Shown: positions 1 through 11,772 of the stretch, one piece after another
Numbering within the stretch: the first letter of the stretch is position 1
How the letters are laid out: every line of letters starts with the position of its first letter
Assembly: GCA_903813345.2 (NCBI GenBank)
Contig: CAIIXF020000007.1
Span: 14,802,714-14,862,713 of the forward strand
DNA length: 60,000 nt
Origin: Owenia fusiformis
Lineage: Eukaryota; Annelida; Polychaeta; Sabellida; Oweniidae
Direction: 5' to 3'
Notes under the pieces: model-generated
Seen by the model: only the letters and a program-made list of their open reading frames with translations
Database searches by the model: none
What the model was told of the DNA's origin: nothing
Program-made: the position numbers and the translations under genes

Positions 1-1198
1 CTTCTTTAAAGGCAGAATCAGATCTCCTAAAAGATTCACAATATGTTATAAATTGGTGAAGTTATTAATGATTCAAAGTGCAAAAATGGGTGAAAAATGT
101 TTAAATTCTCCCAAATAATAAGAATGGTAACCATTCTAATAGAAAAATAATACATTATTGTAAAAATCTTTCGTTTTCCTTGAATAAAGTATGCACTTTT
201 GTGATTTTTAGAAAATAGACATGAAAAGGAATGGCATGAGCCAAAAATATTCTAAAATTGAAACAATTTTTTGTTTAGCCTGCTCGCTATCTCTGATTCT
301 CTCTTTAATTCTTTTAAAACATATGTTTATTTAACTTATACGATGCCATATACGATAAATGTTACCACCTCTTATGCAGTCATACAATAGATTTTCACCC
401 TCCTCTTATACGATAACCCTATACACCCCCCCCCCCAATGAAAGCGAAAGAGGTGTAACCGGGCACGAAAAGAAAAATGGAAAAATATAAATGCGACGCC
501 TGCAAATTATCCCACCGTTTGGTAAGTCTGAGAGATATAACTTCAAATACAAAGAGTAAAGATATATAAAACATCCATGACTTGATATTAAGAGGTAACA
601 TGCGACAAATAAACATTATATTAATTAAGTCATTAGTCAAGTAGTCGGGCCCCCGGCTCAGATTTCGAAACGGGATTTTTCTCGCCGATGGATGGACCCA
701 AATAATGCAATGAAATAGGGAGCGTATTCGCATATCTGTGACCATTCATCTTGTAAGGTGCTACTTTCTATTTATCTTCCTTTTAAATCAGATATAACAC
801 ACTGACAATCGATTATCTTTGCACAGTTAACGATCAAACATTGGGCTTCTTCATACTTCTGCTTTCTGATGCGCCACCTAATCTATTCACTCACTCGATT
901 TTTATACATGTTCCTGGGCCTGTGGGAACGATCATTCTGAACAGTGCGTTAGTGCGCTAGCGCGTTAGCGCGTAGCGCGTGTTTTCATTATAACCAATAA
1001 GAACACTGAATTATAAGGAAACTGAATTGAACTTTGTTAACTACAAGTAAGATTTCCATGCAAATAAATATTTTCTAGAAATGAAATAAAGTAAATTCAA
1101 TTCAGATTTCTAAATTTTGGACAACAATTACAATTACTTAACAATTAATATACGAGTATCATTCACAATTAACTGATTTTTTACTTTAAAATTAAAGT
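1..1198. other. Upstream intergenic DNA of the EF-hand gene
   Basis: No supported coding exon. It holds a poly-C run at about 424-436 and a GC-rich tract at 947-981 made of overlapping GCGCTAGCGC/GCGTTAGCGCG palindromes. The last few hundred bases are AT-rich and would contain the promoter and 5' UTR of the gene starting at 1199. I cannot point to a TATA box or transcription start. Confidence 0.5.
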
Positions 1199-4100
1199 AT
1201 GACTCAGATTAGCAGCACAATTGGAGCGTTTTGTCTATTGGTCACTCTGTCTAGTGATTGGCTGAATGTGGCAGATGGGTGCATTCGCAATAGATTCCGT
1301 GTGGGGAGAGGCACGCTTGGTATAGGACTCCCTAGTGAGGCAGGAGGCAGTGGACTGTATGTTGGGGTCAGCTATACAATCCCATTTCGTAGGTAAAGCT
1401 CAGAATTAAAATTGTGATTCCTTTACTTTAGCAATATAATACAATATGCTGAATTTTCAATTGTAAAATTGTAAGATAAATACAACATGCTGAATTTTCA
1501 ATTGTAAAATTGCAAGAAAAATAGAAAACTGAATTAATAGATGAGATAAAATTAGTGTTAATAAGTGTACTGCTATTTCTCTGTTTAATAAGAGACAATC
1601 CTGTGTGTTTGTACTTGTTTTATCTATTATGTCCTTCTTTCTCATGTTGCTATTTGTGCACTTTTTACTTTAAGGCGCCGATCAGTTGAGCAAAAAGCAG
1701 ACTACAGCGATATTTTTAAAGTATGCGACTCTAACACCGATGACAAGTTGAGCTTAAGTGAGATGACAAGCTGTTTCCCTCAACCTAGCCGTGTGTTGGT
1801 TAAAACCTTCAACAGCCTTGACAGAAATAAAGATGCCACATTGAATTTACAGGAGTTTGAAAATGCATACTTAAACCTTGGAGATAAAGCTGGTATGTAA
1901 CAACATTATAAAGTAATCAATTTAAAGTTTCATAAGGTAAACAAACATTTAAGAAATCTTGTAATTAAATCATTTGCAATTTTTGCCAATAATATTTTGA
2001 TAGGTTGTAGATTTAGCTGCCAAGACTTGGGTGCTGACTCTCAAGCTAGGCACAGCCATCCTGGCATAGGTGTCCCTTTGGGTTGATGAGTTATTCTATA
2101 TGGTCTATTTGATATATGTTATAGAAGCAAACTGTCACACAAATATGCTACAGAGATGTGGCTACAGTTTCATGCTCTACTCCCGTGCTAGAGTTCCCAA
2201 TCAAACAACCATGTGTGGGGCCTTACAGGTGAGTGAACTATTTCACAAGACTGTAGACTTACAGACTTTAAGAAGATGTAAAACCAATAACTTATGTCAG
2301 CTACAATTCAACTCAATCAGGCCCATAGCCAGGATTTGCCAAGGGGGGTTCAGTTTTCAAAAATTTCCAGGGGGGGTTCACATTTGACAATTGTGGCCCA
2401 AATATGCTTAAAATCACTTGAGAAGTGCTCAAAATGGTGAAAAACTGCATGATTTTGAAAGAATTTTTGGCCAGGGGGGGGGGTTCACCCGAACCCTGCA
2501 AACCCTCTCCTGGCTACGGGCCTGTCAATAATTCCAAAGTCATATGATGACTGGAGTCTTGATAATCTTTTGTTGTAGCAATATCTGTTTCAAGAACTTG
2601 GTTAAAAATTCTTAATTTGCCTGATACATGTAATTTGATTATTTTTTCTCAGGAGTACATAGACTGTGTGGGGTTGAAGAGAAAGATGTGTGACACTGAT
2701 GAGAACAAGCAATACACGACAATGTTGAGTGAGATGGTCACTACCACACGTGAAGATGGCATTTGTCCCAACATCACAATAGATGACCTTGGCAGCATCA
2801 AAGGTAGAGTAACATAATTCTAACAAAAATACATATCAGATAAAAACTACATTTATAGATTTTCTAAAGTACCACTACATATTAAAGGGGCATCAAGGAC
2901 TGTAGAGAGAAAATTCAAATTTCAGCTATCAGGTCAATATTTGGCTTAACATCTTCTTTGATATACCTATTTTCTTAAATGTATGGATAAACTCTCAATT
3001 TCAGCATTAAGAAGTGTAAATTTAATTCAAAGCTTCTATAAAGGGAGTCCCACTTATAGATTTTTAAGATTCACCACGTTTCAAGAGCAATATGAGCTGA
3101 AATAATGTTCATCCAGGGGGTTTCTTTGTAGATAATAAAAATATATGTTAGTCTTGATGAAATATCTAAACTTAAATATATTTTGACACTGGTCGATGAT
3201 CGTCGAATTGCCCCCCTGCACTAATTGTTGCAACTTTAAAATAGAATTACAAAAAAGGTATTTATGTTATCGGAGGAGGTGAAACAAAAGAGAATGATGA
3301 AAAACTAAAATATGATTTAAGGTGGTTGTATACCAGGAAGCCTAGAAATAATAACTACGATAAACTGTATATTTTTTTTATTAAAATGACCATGACATGG
3401 TTCGCTTCATAATCAAATAAAAAAGTTTTTTTTATTTTTTAGCAGCTGATCAAGTGTATCAAAGTGTATATATTTTTTATCCCATACTTGGACGTGTTAC
3501 AGGTACATAACGCCGGTTTGTAAAAACTTATATTTTCATCAGCGGGCAGATATAGCTTTACATCCCGCTCCGAGCGGGCAGATATAGTATATCTGCCCGC
3601 TACGTCATAATCGCCGCTAGCATATTGGTTCATAATTTGTAACGTTCGTGTCAGTCATTACGCGTCGCGAAAATAAATGTGGGAATATTTGAGAGAACAG
3701 GAAAATCCGCCAACGGCCAAGAAAACAAAACTGGACATGAATATTCTAAAATCTTTCCACGATTGAACAATGTGAACCAGATGACCAAGATTGGTATGGG
3801 ATAAACATATTATCCTATAGTCGATTCAGGATATTGGGGTTATCCCTTGGCCAATATAATATATTTTCCCTCGGGACCTGCGGCCCTCGGGCAAATATAT
3901 CATCATATTAGCCTCGGGATAATCCCAATATCCTGAACCTCATATAGGATAATCTATATATATTAAAATGACCATGACATGGTTATATGCTTCATAATCA
4001 AATAAAAAAGTTGATGCCACCAGCTTTTTTTCTACTAAAACCAAGAAAACATTTTGATATCCCATGTTAGGGAATAGGAGAGTGATTACACTTCTATTTA

Positions 4101-4422
4101 TGTATCAATGGCATGTTGATCTGGATTTTCAGAATAATAAATGAAGTTAAAATTCTCTTTTTATCTTTATTTTGTGATAACTTAATTCATTCCAGATGTG
4201 AACTTGAATGAGCTTCCCTGTAGCAAGTCTGCCATTATGCTCTGCGACATCGGTTTCATGGAGGACCTTCATAAAGGAGTGGATGCATGCATCGCTTTGG
4301 ATGCCTATGAGAAATGCCTATCTGAGAGCCACCTGGGCTGTGAGGATGAACCATCAGAAGAAGGGCTTAAAGCAGCACAGGACATTCTGAAAGCTTATCT
4401 GTCAACTGGAATGTGCAGTTAA
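1199..4422 (+). CDS. Secreted EF-hand protein with two six-cysteine modules (five coding exons)
   Basis: Spliced CDS read as 1199-1392, 1675-1892, 2125-2228, 2653-2803 and 4196-4422: 894 nt, 297 residues. Every junction is GT-AG and the phases chain without a break (2, 1, 0, 1). An in-frame TAA at 1193-1195 fixes the start. Residues 1 to about 27 form a hydrophobic signal peptide ending in VADG. A tetrabasic RRRR at 64-67 looks like a furin-type processing site. Two canonical EF-hand loops follow: D83-x-N85-x-D87-x-K89-x-S91-x-x-E94 and D114-x-N116-x-D118-x-T120-x-N122-x-x-E125. The C-terminal half holds twelve cysteines in two modules of pattern C-x7-C-x14/18-C-x8-C-x7-C-x24-C, the first across exons 3-4 and the second wholly in exon 5. 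NQT and NIT are possible N-glycosylation sites. I infer a secreted calcium-binding extracellular protein. I do not recognise the family; a DUF19-like helical cysteine domain is possible but unproven. Confidence 0.85.
2318..2524 (+). mobile_element. CAGGCC-ended MITE, copy 1 (intron 3 of the EF-hand gene)
   Basis: The roughly 207-bp element starts CAGGCCCATAGCCAGGA and ends with the inverted version CCTGGCTACGGGCCTG. It is flanked by the direct repeat TCAAT on both sides. Nearly the same sequence recurs at 24632-24840 and 32472-32678, with a diverged reverse copy at 32151-32292. G-runs interrupt it. It has no coding capacity. Confidence 0.85.
2804..4195. other. Intron 4 of the EF-hand gene with palindromic insert
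   Basis: This is the gene's largest intron. It carries two near-identical 50-bp direct repeats (about 3380-3430 and 3961-4012, both containing ATGACCATGACATGG). Between them is a roughly 530-bp segment rich in palindromes, including one around 3545-3605 (GCGGGCAGATATA and its inverse) and one at 3810-3952. A 29-codon ORF with ATG at 3677 lies inside the segment. Confidence 0.6.
3810..3952. repeat. Long palindrome with GC-rich central hairpin
   Basis: The left arm runs from TATCCTATA through AGGATATTGGGGTTATCCC. The right arm reads back as GGGATAATCCCAATATCCT through TATAGGATA. The centre is a compact GC hairpin (CCCTCGGGACCTGCGGCCCTCGGG region, about 3856-3881). A related, shorter structure is at 6345-6436. 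Confidence 0.75.
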
Positions 4423-6344
4423 ACATTCTTTCAAAGATAATGTAGACTATGATTCTCTAAAATACAATGAATGATGAGACTATGATTTTCTTTATATCTA
4501 TATGCTACATGTATGCCATAATGTAATGACTGATCATACTTGTAAATCAAAATGGTCACTAGAATGATCGATCATAACAAATGTAACTTAAAATACATAT
4601 CTTCAAACAGCTCTACCTTCTTTAAATGTTTGTTCAAAGAACATTTTGAATGGATACTCACTGAAATTTAGACCGTTTGGAGATATTCTATTAAAAACAT
4701 ATTAGAGGCTACATGTATGCCTACTATCTCTCAAGACATATTGTGTTGACCACTGTGCCTACTCTTATTTCAGTGAAATGAAGTGCCATTTCTATACATT
4801 TTATTTTATAAACATTTTAGAAGGCTTTATATATAATATAAAACATATTCAGGAAAGTAATATAATTATATATTCAAAACCAACTGAGGTTCTAGTTACA
4901 CAATGTGCAGGAATATAAGTGTATCAAGGGGAGCATGGATGATAGATCTGTATCTATCCTGCTATCTCAGAGGTCTGGGAAATAAAGGCTGTTTCCATCT
5001 CCCACTCCACATTTTCTTTTAAAAATCTAATATTGTTTTTTGAAAAATTTAAGTTTTAAAATCGTAATATGAATTTTTAACCAAATTGTATTCAAAAACT
5101 GCTATTGATGTATTAAAATCCATTTTTAAAAATTTTGGATGTACCTAGAATCTTAGTAGGTATGGAACAGTGGAATACATCTGTAATACATGTATACTCA
5201 GTCTGTTGGTTTTTGATCCAGAGTTTAACCCTCAAAATATATGATCACATTACATCTCGAGAAATACATATTTTCCCTTGAGATAAAACTTGTATCCAAA
5301 ACTTCCCAATACATTACCCTTATATATTCAAGATGGTTTATTATAACCTGTATAATTCAAATATTATGTAAAGGACTCATAAACCCAGTTCACTTGTAGG
5401 TTGACATGTTGAAAGATTCGAATTAACAGATTTATCATTAAAAATTATCTTAGACTTTTAAAGTAGATTGTATGTTTAATGTCAATCCTACTGGATTCTA
5501 TGCCATCTATTGACAGTTCTCATGTCCATTGTAACTGCTATCGTTAAATTATATCCAGACACTGTAACTATCCTCAAAGGTTGGAGTTTGATGGAAGATT
5601 TGATTTTGACAAGTAACATTACCAGAGGAAGAAAGTATAATATTATATAGTACCAGAATCAGCCACTTGAGTCATATTTTTCAAAATCTGTCCTCTGAAA
5701 TTCTCTAAGCTACTTATTGTAACCAGTGATCAAGTCAAACTCAAGTATTTTGATTGAGGAACTAATAAGTATAGAATCAATAGAATAAAACATAATGAAA
5801 TCTGTCTAATTTGCACACCATTTGGACCCCTTGAGCAGTTTTTGTATTAAACATGTGATATTTTATGAAAGTGTACACATTTCAAGTTTTTTTAACATGG
5901 AATTCAATGGAAAGAGAATAAATAGGATGGAAAAAAGACATTGAGGGGTGTTCGGATTAGAGAGGTGTTTGGATATATGGGTTTATTGTTGTGTTTAGGT
6001 AATACCTGGAATCATACTTAGTATTTGGATGATTCATCAACATAAAAAGATTTTCTTTCAATACCCGTATTGTACAATAAGATGACCTATGATAAAATAA
6101 ATTTGGAATTTTCAAATCAGAGTTTTGTTTAATCAAGGACTTGTCCTCGAAAAGTTATGGACTGGTTGGAATACTTTGTATTCTTCAAGCATGAATATAA
6201 AATAATTTTCTCACCTCACGTCTCTTGTAATCAGTGCTAATGAAACCATCATATCTCTTTCTTAAGAACTTGCCAAGCCAGTAATGTTGCCACATCCCAG
6301 TCTGAAAATATCACCAATATGCAGAGATTATCCTACATGATGTC
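4423..6344. other. 3' flank of the EF-hand gene; no further exon seen
   Basis: The stretch after the stop codon is AT-rich and non-coding. An AATAAA at 4981-4986 is a candidate polyadenylation signal, which would give a 3' UTR of roughly 0.6 kb. This is a hexamer match only. Nothing else recognisable is present. Confidence 0.35.
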
Positions 6345-6436
6345 CAGGATATTGGGTTTATCCTGTGACCAATATAATATATTTGCCCCAGGGCAGGTGT
6401 GTTATATTGACCAAGGGATAATCCCAATATATATTA
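6345..6436. repeat. Palindromic repeat related to 3810-3952
   Basis: The arms AGGATATTGGGTTTATCC and GGGATAATCCCAATAT surround CCAATATAATATATTTGCC and its partial inverse. The central GGGCAGGTG part is degraded compared with the copy at 3810-3952. It is non-coding. Confidence 0.65.
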
Positions 6437-7784
6437 TGATCTTTTTATCCTATACTATGTACAATTCACTCATTGTTAATAATATTTTTTTCTGGGACCA
6501 TCTGAAAATTCTCAAATCATGCTTTAAATTCTAACTAACAAGTATCTCACCTTCAACAATTTTTTCTCAGAGTACTATTTTCATCCAAATGAGCAGGTAG
6601 GTTATTGAAAGCTTTTTTAGACAGCCAGAACTTAAGTTCTGCGAATTATTTTACACAAAAAATAGGTATGTTAGCCCCATGTGTTATCTTCAATAATAGA
6701 CAAAATAATGAAAATAAAGTCGATTACTCTCAAGCTGTCTTTAATCCACCCAACATCACCTAATTTTCATCAAATATGCACATATCACAACTTCTTTTTA
6801 GAAATTAAGTTACGACTCTCTCAAAAAGCTTGCAATAACCCACCCGCTCCTTTAATTTTGTCCATAATTTAAATTTTTGATTTTCCCATATACCTGCTCT
6901 CTCAGCCAGGACATAAGGCTTTATCCTGTCAATTTTACAAACCTGCTTTATATCCCATCACTTTCATGTGGGATATGTACTGGAAGGTAACATTACCAAT
7001 ACATACATCCCTGCATACAGAGACATACAAATACATGCAAAAATGTAACTTCTGTAGGTTGAAAATATATACTAAAGGAATTTGAATAAATAAAATAAAT
7101 TTTAGTTCATTGTTCCCTTCCCGCTTATGGAGAATTGTATAGAATTTGAATTTACCTACTATTTATAAATAAAAAAAGGAAAATGTAAAAAAATGAAATA
7201 AAATAAGGAATGAGCCTGGAAAGTGGTTAGCATTTAATTTTAACAACATATCTAATTCTAGAAGTTTTGCATTAAACAAATTGTACCTGGTTGAGTTGGC
7301 CTAGTCCCTGTGGCCAGATAGATTGCGGGTAAGGGTTCTTTGGGTAGGCCTTGGTCGGAGACCGGTCACCATGTCTGTACAGCTGCAACAAATTAAACAA
7401 TAACATTTAAGCTTTGTTAAACAATGGGATTTCTTATTTTCTACATGTGGATTCAAGGGTTTTTCCAAATAAGAGTATAGCCAGTTAGTTAGTCTGACCA
7501 TGGGTCTATATCCTAAACATTTTCATACTTGAATTATGTCAGGTAATGAGACAAAAGACATGATGCCCAACCACAACTGTGCTACGAATGTACTATGTAT
7601 GTACTAACAGAGGTCTACCCTGGCAAAGAAAGGATCTCACTGCATAAAACTGCTATCAAGATTATCTGATAGCAAGTTATAATTTTTTGAAGAACAATGA
7701 GCCACTTAAAAGTTGAAAATCTTTATCCAGTGTTGTATGTAATGTTATCCAGCTTACAAAATATTTTGACTTGCCATTGCTTAA
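6437..7784. other. Intergenic DNA; nothing recognised
   Basis: AT-rich sequence with many stops in all frames. No exon, RNA gene or clear repeat boundary was seen. Confidence 0.4.
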
Positions 7785-8328
7785 AGGGAGAATGTCTTGT
7801 GATTTTTCAGAAAACCATTTGGTTCGGAGTCTGACACGACCGACTGAGCTATCGCACCATGTAATTTTTTTTTGTTTTCTAAACGTATAAATAATTTCAA
7901 AATAACATCATAAAAAGTACATTCATGTTATTTGGAAATGATCAATTGTACTACTAATATATTGTAAAGTATATTTGAGTAAATATTTCTATATATATAT
8001 TGTATTGTATATATTGTTGAAATTTGTAATTAACGGTGTTTGTCTACATGTTGAACTTCCCATCAGCGCTACGAAATGGCAACATGGGTTGTCAAGCCAA
8101 TCAGCCAATCAGATTGGAGCAAATTGTTGGATAGGGACTTTTCATTTTTTCGACTTTTTTCTTGCCAAGAAAGAAGTAATGTCTGTGAACAATCTTCAAA
8201 ATTAATATTGTAACGAATTACAGTAGTTGAGTCCTCAAACTAAGTAGATCGACAAACTTGCTGTACATGTTTTAGCATCAAAACCTGAAGGGGGTACCTA
8301 AATTGTGGTTTTATTTGACATTCCCCCT
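7785..8328. mobile_element. TTAA-flanked non-autonomous transposon with tRNA-like segment
   Basis: Bounded by TTAA at 7781-7784 and 8329-8332. The inverted ends are AGGGAGAATGTC and GACATTCCCCCT. A TTAA target is typical of piggyBac and Kolobok elements. Just inside the left end (about 7815-7862, read on the minus strand) is a tRNA-like 5' half starting GGTGCGATAGCTCAGTCGGT, resembling an acceptor arm plus box A. No transposase is present. Confidence 0.65.
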
Positions 8329-8584
8329 TTAATTGAAAAAGATGGCAGCTTTGTCAAACCTATTGTCTTCCTATGTTTCATTGATTCAATCTTAAAATTG
8401 TCAGTAAAAATAAGGAGAAAATTTGATATATGTATATGCAATTGGATGTTATTCTACTCAATACTCTGTGATTCAATTAATTGATTGTATTGGCTGCTTT
8501 GATTTGTCAACCATGAAGCATATGCACTTTATTAAATATAAAGAAATGTTAAATACTCCTTTTTTGCTTGTGACATCAGACATT

Positions 8585-8835
8585 AACTAGACAACAGCAT
8601 GCCAAAACGTAGCAAATCCCATCGAACAGCCATGGCTGGTATTTTTACAAACAAAGTATAGAGCAAAATGGCCGCCATTTTTGAAAATGGCCACCACAAG
8701 TGTCATTAGATAGTGTGCCATGCTTATTAGTATTCACATGCCAAATGTGAACAAAATTGCTCCACTACTTTCCAAGTTATAGTAAAATATGTTAAAATGG
8801 CGGCCATTTTGAAAGCTTGTCAAAATGTGCTTACA
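8585..8835 (-). repeat. Dispersed repeat, ATGGCGGCCATTTT family, reverse copy
   Basis: Reverse-strand copy of the repeat seen on the + strand at about 19440-20225. Shared segments include AACTAGACAACAGCATGCC, AACAGCCATGGCTG and the AAAATGGCGGCCATTTTGAA motif. It is non-coding and probably a fragment of a larger transposon. Confidence 0.7.
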
Positions 8836-9543
8836 TTAACTTTTTGCATATATGGCGGAATGTGCATGGAAGTAAACCTAGTCGGGCCACAAGATATATC
8901 AGATAAGAAATAAGGGCCAGACTTCGGCAACTTGTTGAACTATCTACAAAGTTGACTTTCTAGATTGAGCTAATACTATTTTCCCTTGGCCTATGATTTA
9001 CGATCTTATCTTGGTATTGCATGACTACCAAATGTGGATAATTGATAAAGATGTGTAGGCCTAGTTTTTCAAAGTTTGTCTAGACTAAAATTAAAAAAAT
9101 AAAAATTAGATCTATAGTCCGGGTTTCATCATAACTTCCGGAAATGACATGTCTTTCGGAAATTTTTTTTTTGGAATATTTTCACTTCATTTACATTTTT
9201 GTATAACTGTATAACTGTACTTATTGTTGATCAGACGCATCTTGATTCTCAAGGTATTAGTTGCTCCAACTGTTATAACCACTTGGAATTCGAAGATGGA
9301 TCGGAAGGAAAGATAAGCTTATGTAGTTACACTAGAGTTTGTTTACTACCATTTGGAAGGCACAGGGTCCCATTCTTCATCAGGTAACTTATTAGATGGT
9401 GAACACCGCCTCTAATGCTTTGGATTGTCGTATGGACTTACATTAGGCCAACACGATCCTCAGAGACCCAGAGGGTGCATGAATGCACCTAGTAACTTAT
9501 AGATCTATATGTCGAAGTTAGTCCTTGCTACTGCTAGAGTCTA
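8836..9543. other. Intergenic DNA; a short open frame only
   Basis: A 62-codon open frame at 9199-9387 contains CSNCYNHLEF and a GT donor-like site after CATCAG near 9384. It has no recognisable domain or matching acceptor or neighbour, so I do not call it an exon. Confidence 0.3.
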
Positions 9544-10121
9544 CAGTGGGGGACACAAATAAAACTCAACGTTCACAAGTTGTCACAATGAGCTAATTTT
9601 CAAGTTTCGTGTCTCAAACTCTCCCAAGCGGTAGAAAAATAATTCCCGTTCACTAAAGTAGCACAATAAATGAATCCAAAGCTTCATACCTGCAAATAAT
9701 GGATAAATCCCTACCAAATCGAATGAATGTTTTCATGAATCGCCATATTTGTTATCCAAGGACGGTTGACTCCCAGAATGCAACATCAGTTACCGTATTT
9801 ACTCATGACAGGTTTCAAAATGGCGGAACAGCATTTTGAAAGCTTGCACGTGTCATGTTGCATTCTGGGAGCCAATCCTCCGTTCCGGCGCAATCGGGCG
9901 ACAAAATCACCTCAACATTTGAAGAGTCGGCATAACATGTGAACATCCACTTCAACTTTTGAAGTTCTTATTTGTCATTAGGGACACAAATTCCACTATA
10001 TTAGGACTTACTCAGACGGAGAAAATAGAGCACTGAATACACTGAGGTAAGAATTTATTACATGTGCGACAGCATGTAATTTTCATACCTTTTGCAATTC
10101 TTTATAATCTAATCCCCACTG
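9544..10121. mobile_element. TA-flanked Tc1/mariner-like non-autonomous element
   Basis: Bounded by TA dinucleotides at 9542-9543 and 10122-10123, with short inverted ends CAGTGGGG and CCCCACTG. The start CAGTGGGGGACACAAATAAA resembles that of the element at 11773. A separate MITE (9757-9884) appears to be inserted in its middle. No open frame for a transposase is visible. Confidence 0.55.
9757..9884. mobile_element. hAT-like MITE, diverged copy (GACTCCCAGAATGCAAC)
   Basis: The inverted ends GACTCCCAGAATGCAACATC and GTTGCATTCTGGGAGCC match the family at 44979-45273 and 49736-49967. The outer bases are diverged (CAAGGACGG) and no target duplication is recognisable. It is nested in the TA-flanked element at 9544-10121. 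Confidence 0.65.
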
Positions 10122-10123
10122 TA

Positions 10124-11772
10124 TTTTTACCATCCGACTGTAGACTCTACAAAAAAATCTATATATAGACATCTACTGATATGTAAGATATTTAAACTTA
10201 AAACTTACAATGTTAACTTGTCTGAGGGTATCGGGGGCCGATACTGCACACGTAAGACAGCAATAAAGAAGCAAAATTCTAAACATTTTAATTTTACTTC
10301 CGGCCTCCATGTTTATTGACAAAAGTTGTACCTCGTTATTGCATAGGGGTGGTGGACTATATTTACGAGATAGGTGAGGCCTACTTTCGAAATAACAAAG
10401 TCGTTACATCGTAAATACAAAATGAATTGAGCATTATTAGCTAATCCAGTGGATCAATAATATTCATTTATAGGTTTGTGCAGTCAAACTATATGTATAT
10501 AAAATGTATCTGATTCTTCCACCCCTGCAGAATGAAATCGTCCAAAACTGCTCTTGCCCTTACCTGACCTAATAAAAAACAGAATTTGTGGCAAAAATCT
10601 GGGTCATAGTACGATACGTTTGGACAATCTGAACTATTCTGTTATTGTAAGTATACAATAGTTTCATTTTATCATATACATATTGTCTCAGATCTGACAT
10701 AAGCAACTCTTAGAGTAGGGCTACAAGTTCCTGGAGGCAGCTTCAAAATTCCCATTTCACACAGTTTTTTGATAGCCATATCCAAAATTGTTCAAATTAG
10801 CTATAATCTACCATACTATGGGTGCAAATAAATTTCCAGTTCAGTACAAGCTTTTATCTCAACTAGGTGTAGTATCCATTTGCTTCAATGTAATATGTCC
10901 ATTGACATGCACACAGATGAAAGACGTAGAATTGGTTGCCCTTACTCGAGTCTCTAGCTTACAGCTAGACGAAACTTCATTGATTTCGTATGTACTGTGC
11001 TACACGCACCTACACGTACCTAGAACTCATTTTTAATAAATTTTATAAATATTTTTAAGAATATTAATCATCATTTAGGATGAAGCGTTGCTTGTCTGGA
11101 TTTAGATATTTCAAAATTTCATTTCGGAGTTTGACACATGGTGAAATTTTCTCGCTGTAGCTAAAAATGGCTTCCGGTTCTGGACGTGAATAACATTTGA
11201 AATATTATTCTCGCTTAAAGAAATCAAATATAACAATAGATTCAGACGGGGATGTGAGCTGATGTTCTTCAAATCTATACATAAAGGTATATTTCATATT
11301 ATTATGCCATATTTACTGTGCGTGTGACACAATGATTTACAATATTTATAATACTAAGGCAGCTCAATCTTCCTCCTCAAAGCCGGAATATAGAGAAGGC
11401 TTTGGACCGAAGTAAGGTTGCCCTAGTGAGGTCATTGCGAGGTCATTGGTATAGAATCAAAACGCAAATTCTAGTGAGCAGTTCATATGGTTAAAATAAC
11501 GAAATAATGAAATGTTACTGTGTGTCTACTTATCAGTTTGTTCTATGTCATCCATCCTGCTAGGTTTTGTGCAACGCAGCCATATGAGTAAAAACGGTAA
11601 AAACCGGTGTTCAAACGCCAGCTCTGATTATAACAATTCAATTTAGTAGTAAGGTACAATTAAACACTATAAGAAGTAACACAGCATGTTTTCAAATAGA
11701 AATAAAGCTAGGTGAAGTTACAAATATGCAAATTAATTTACTCCATCGGCCATTTTGAATGGCACTGCCTAC
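10124..11772. other. Intergenic DNA; nothing recognised
   Basis: No exon or RNA gene is supported. An 82-codon open frame at 10788-11036 has no recognisable domain. Confidence 0.35.

Noticed and set aside
419-745. 108-codon minus frame ending in a poly-glycine run
   Set aside because: The end is a poly-C tract, and there is no domain, signal peptide or splice evidence.
2004-2088. Alternative exon starting after TTTTGATAG at 2003
   Set aside because: It would continue the EF-hand frame for only about 28 codons to a stop. The acceptor at 2124 instead gives a perfect cysteine module and correct phase. A minor truncated isoform is not excluded.
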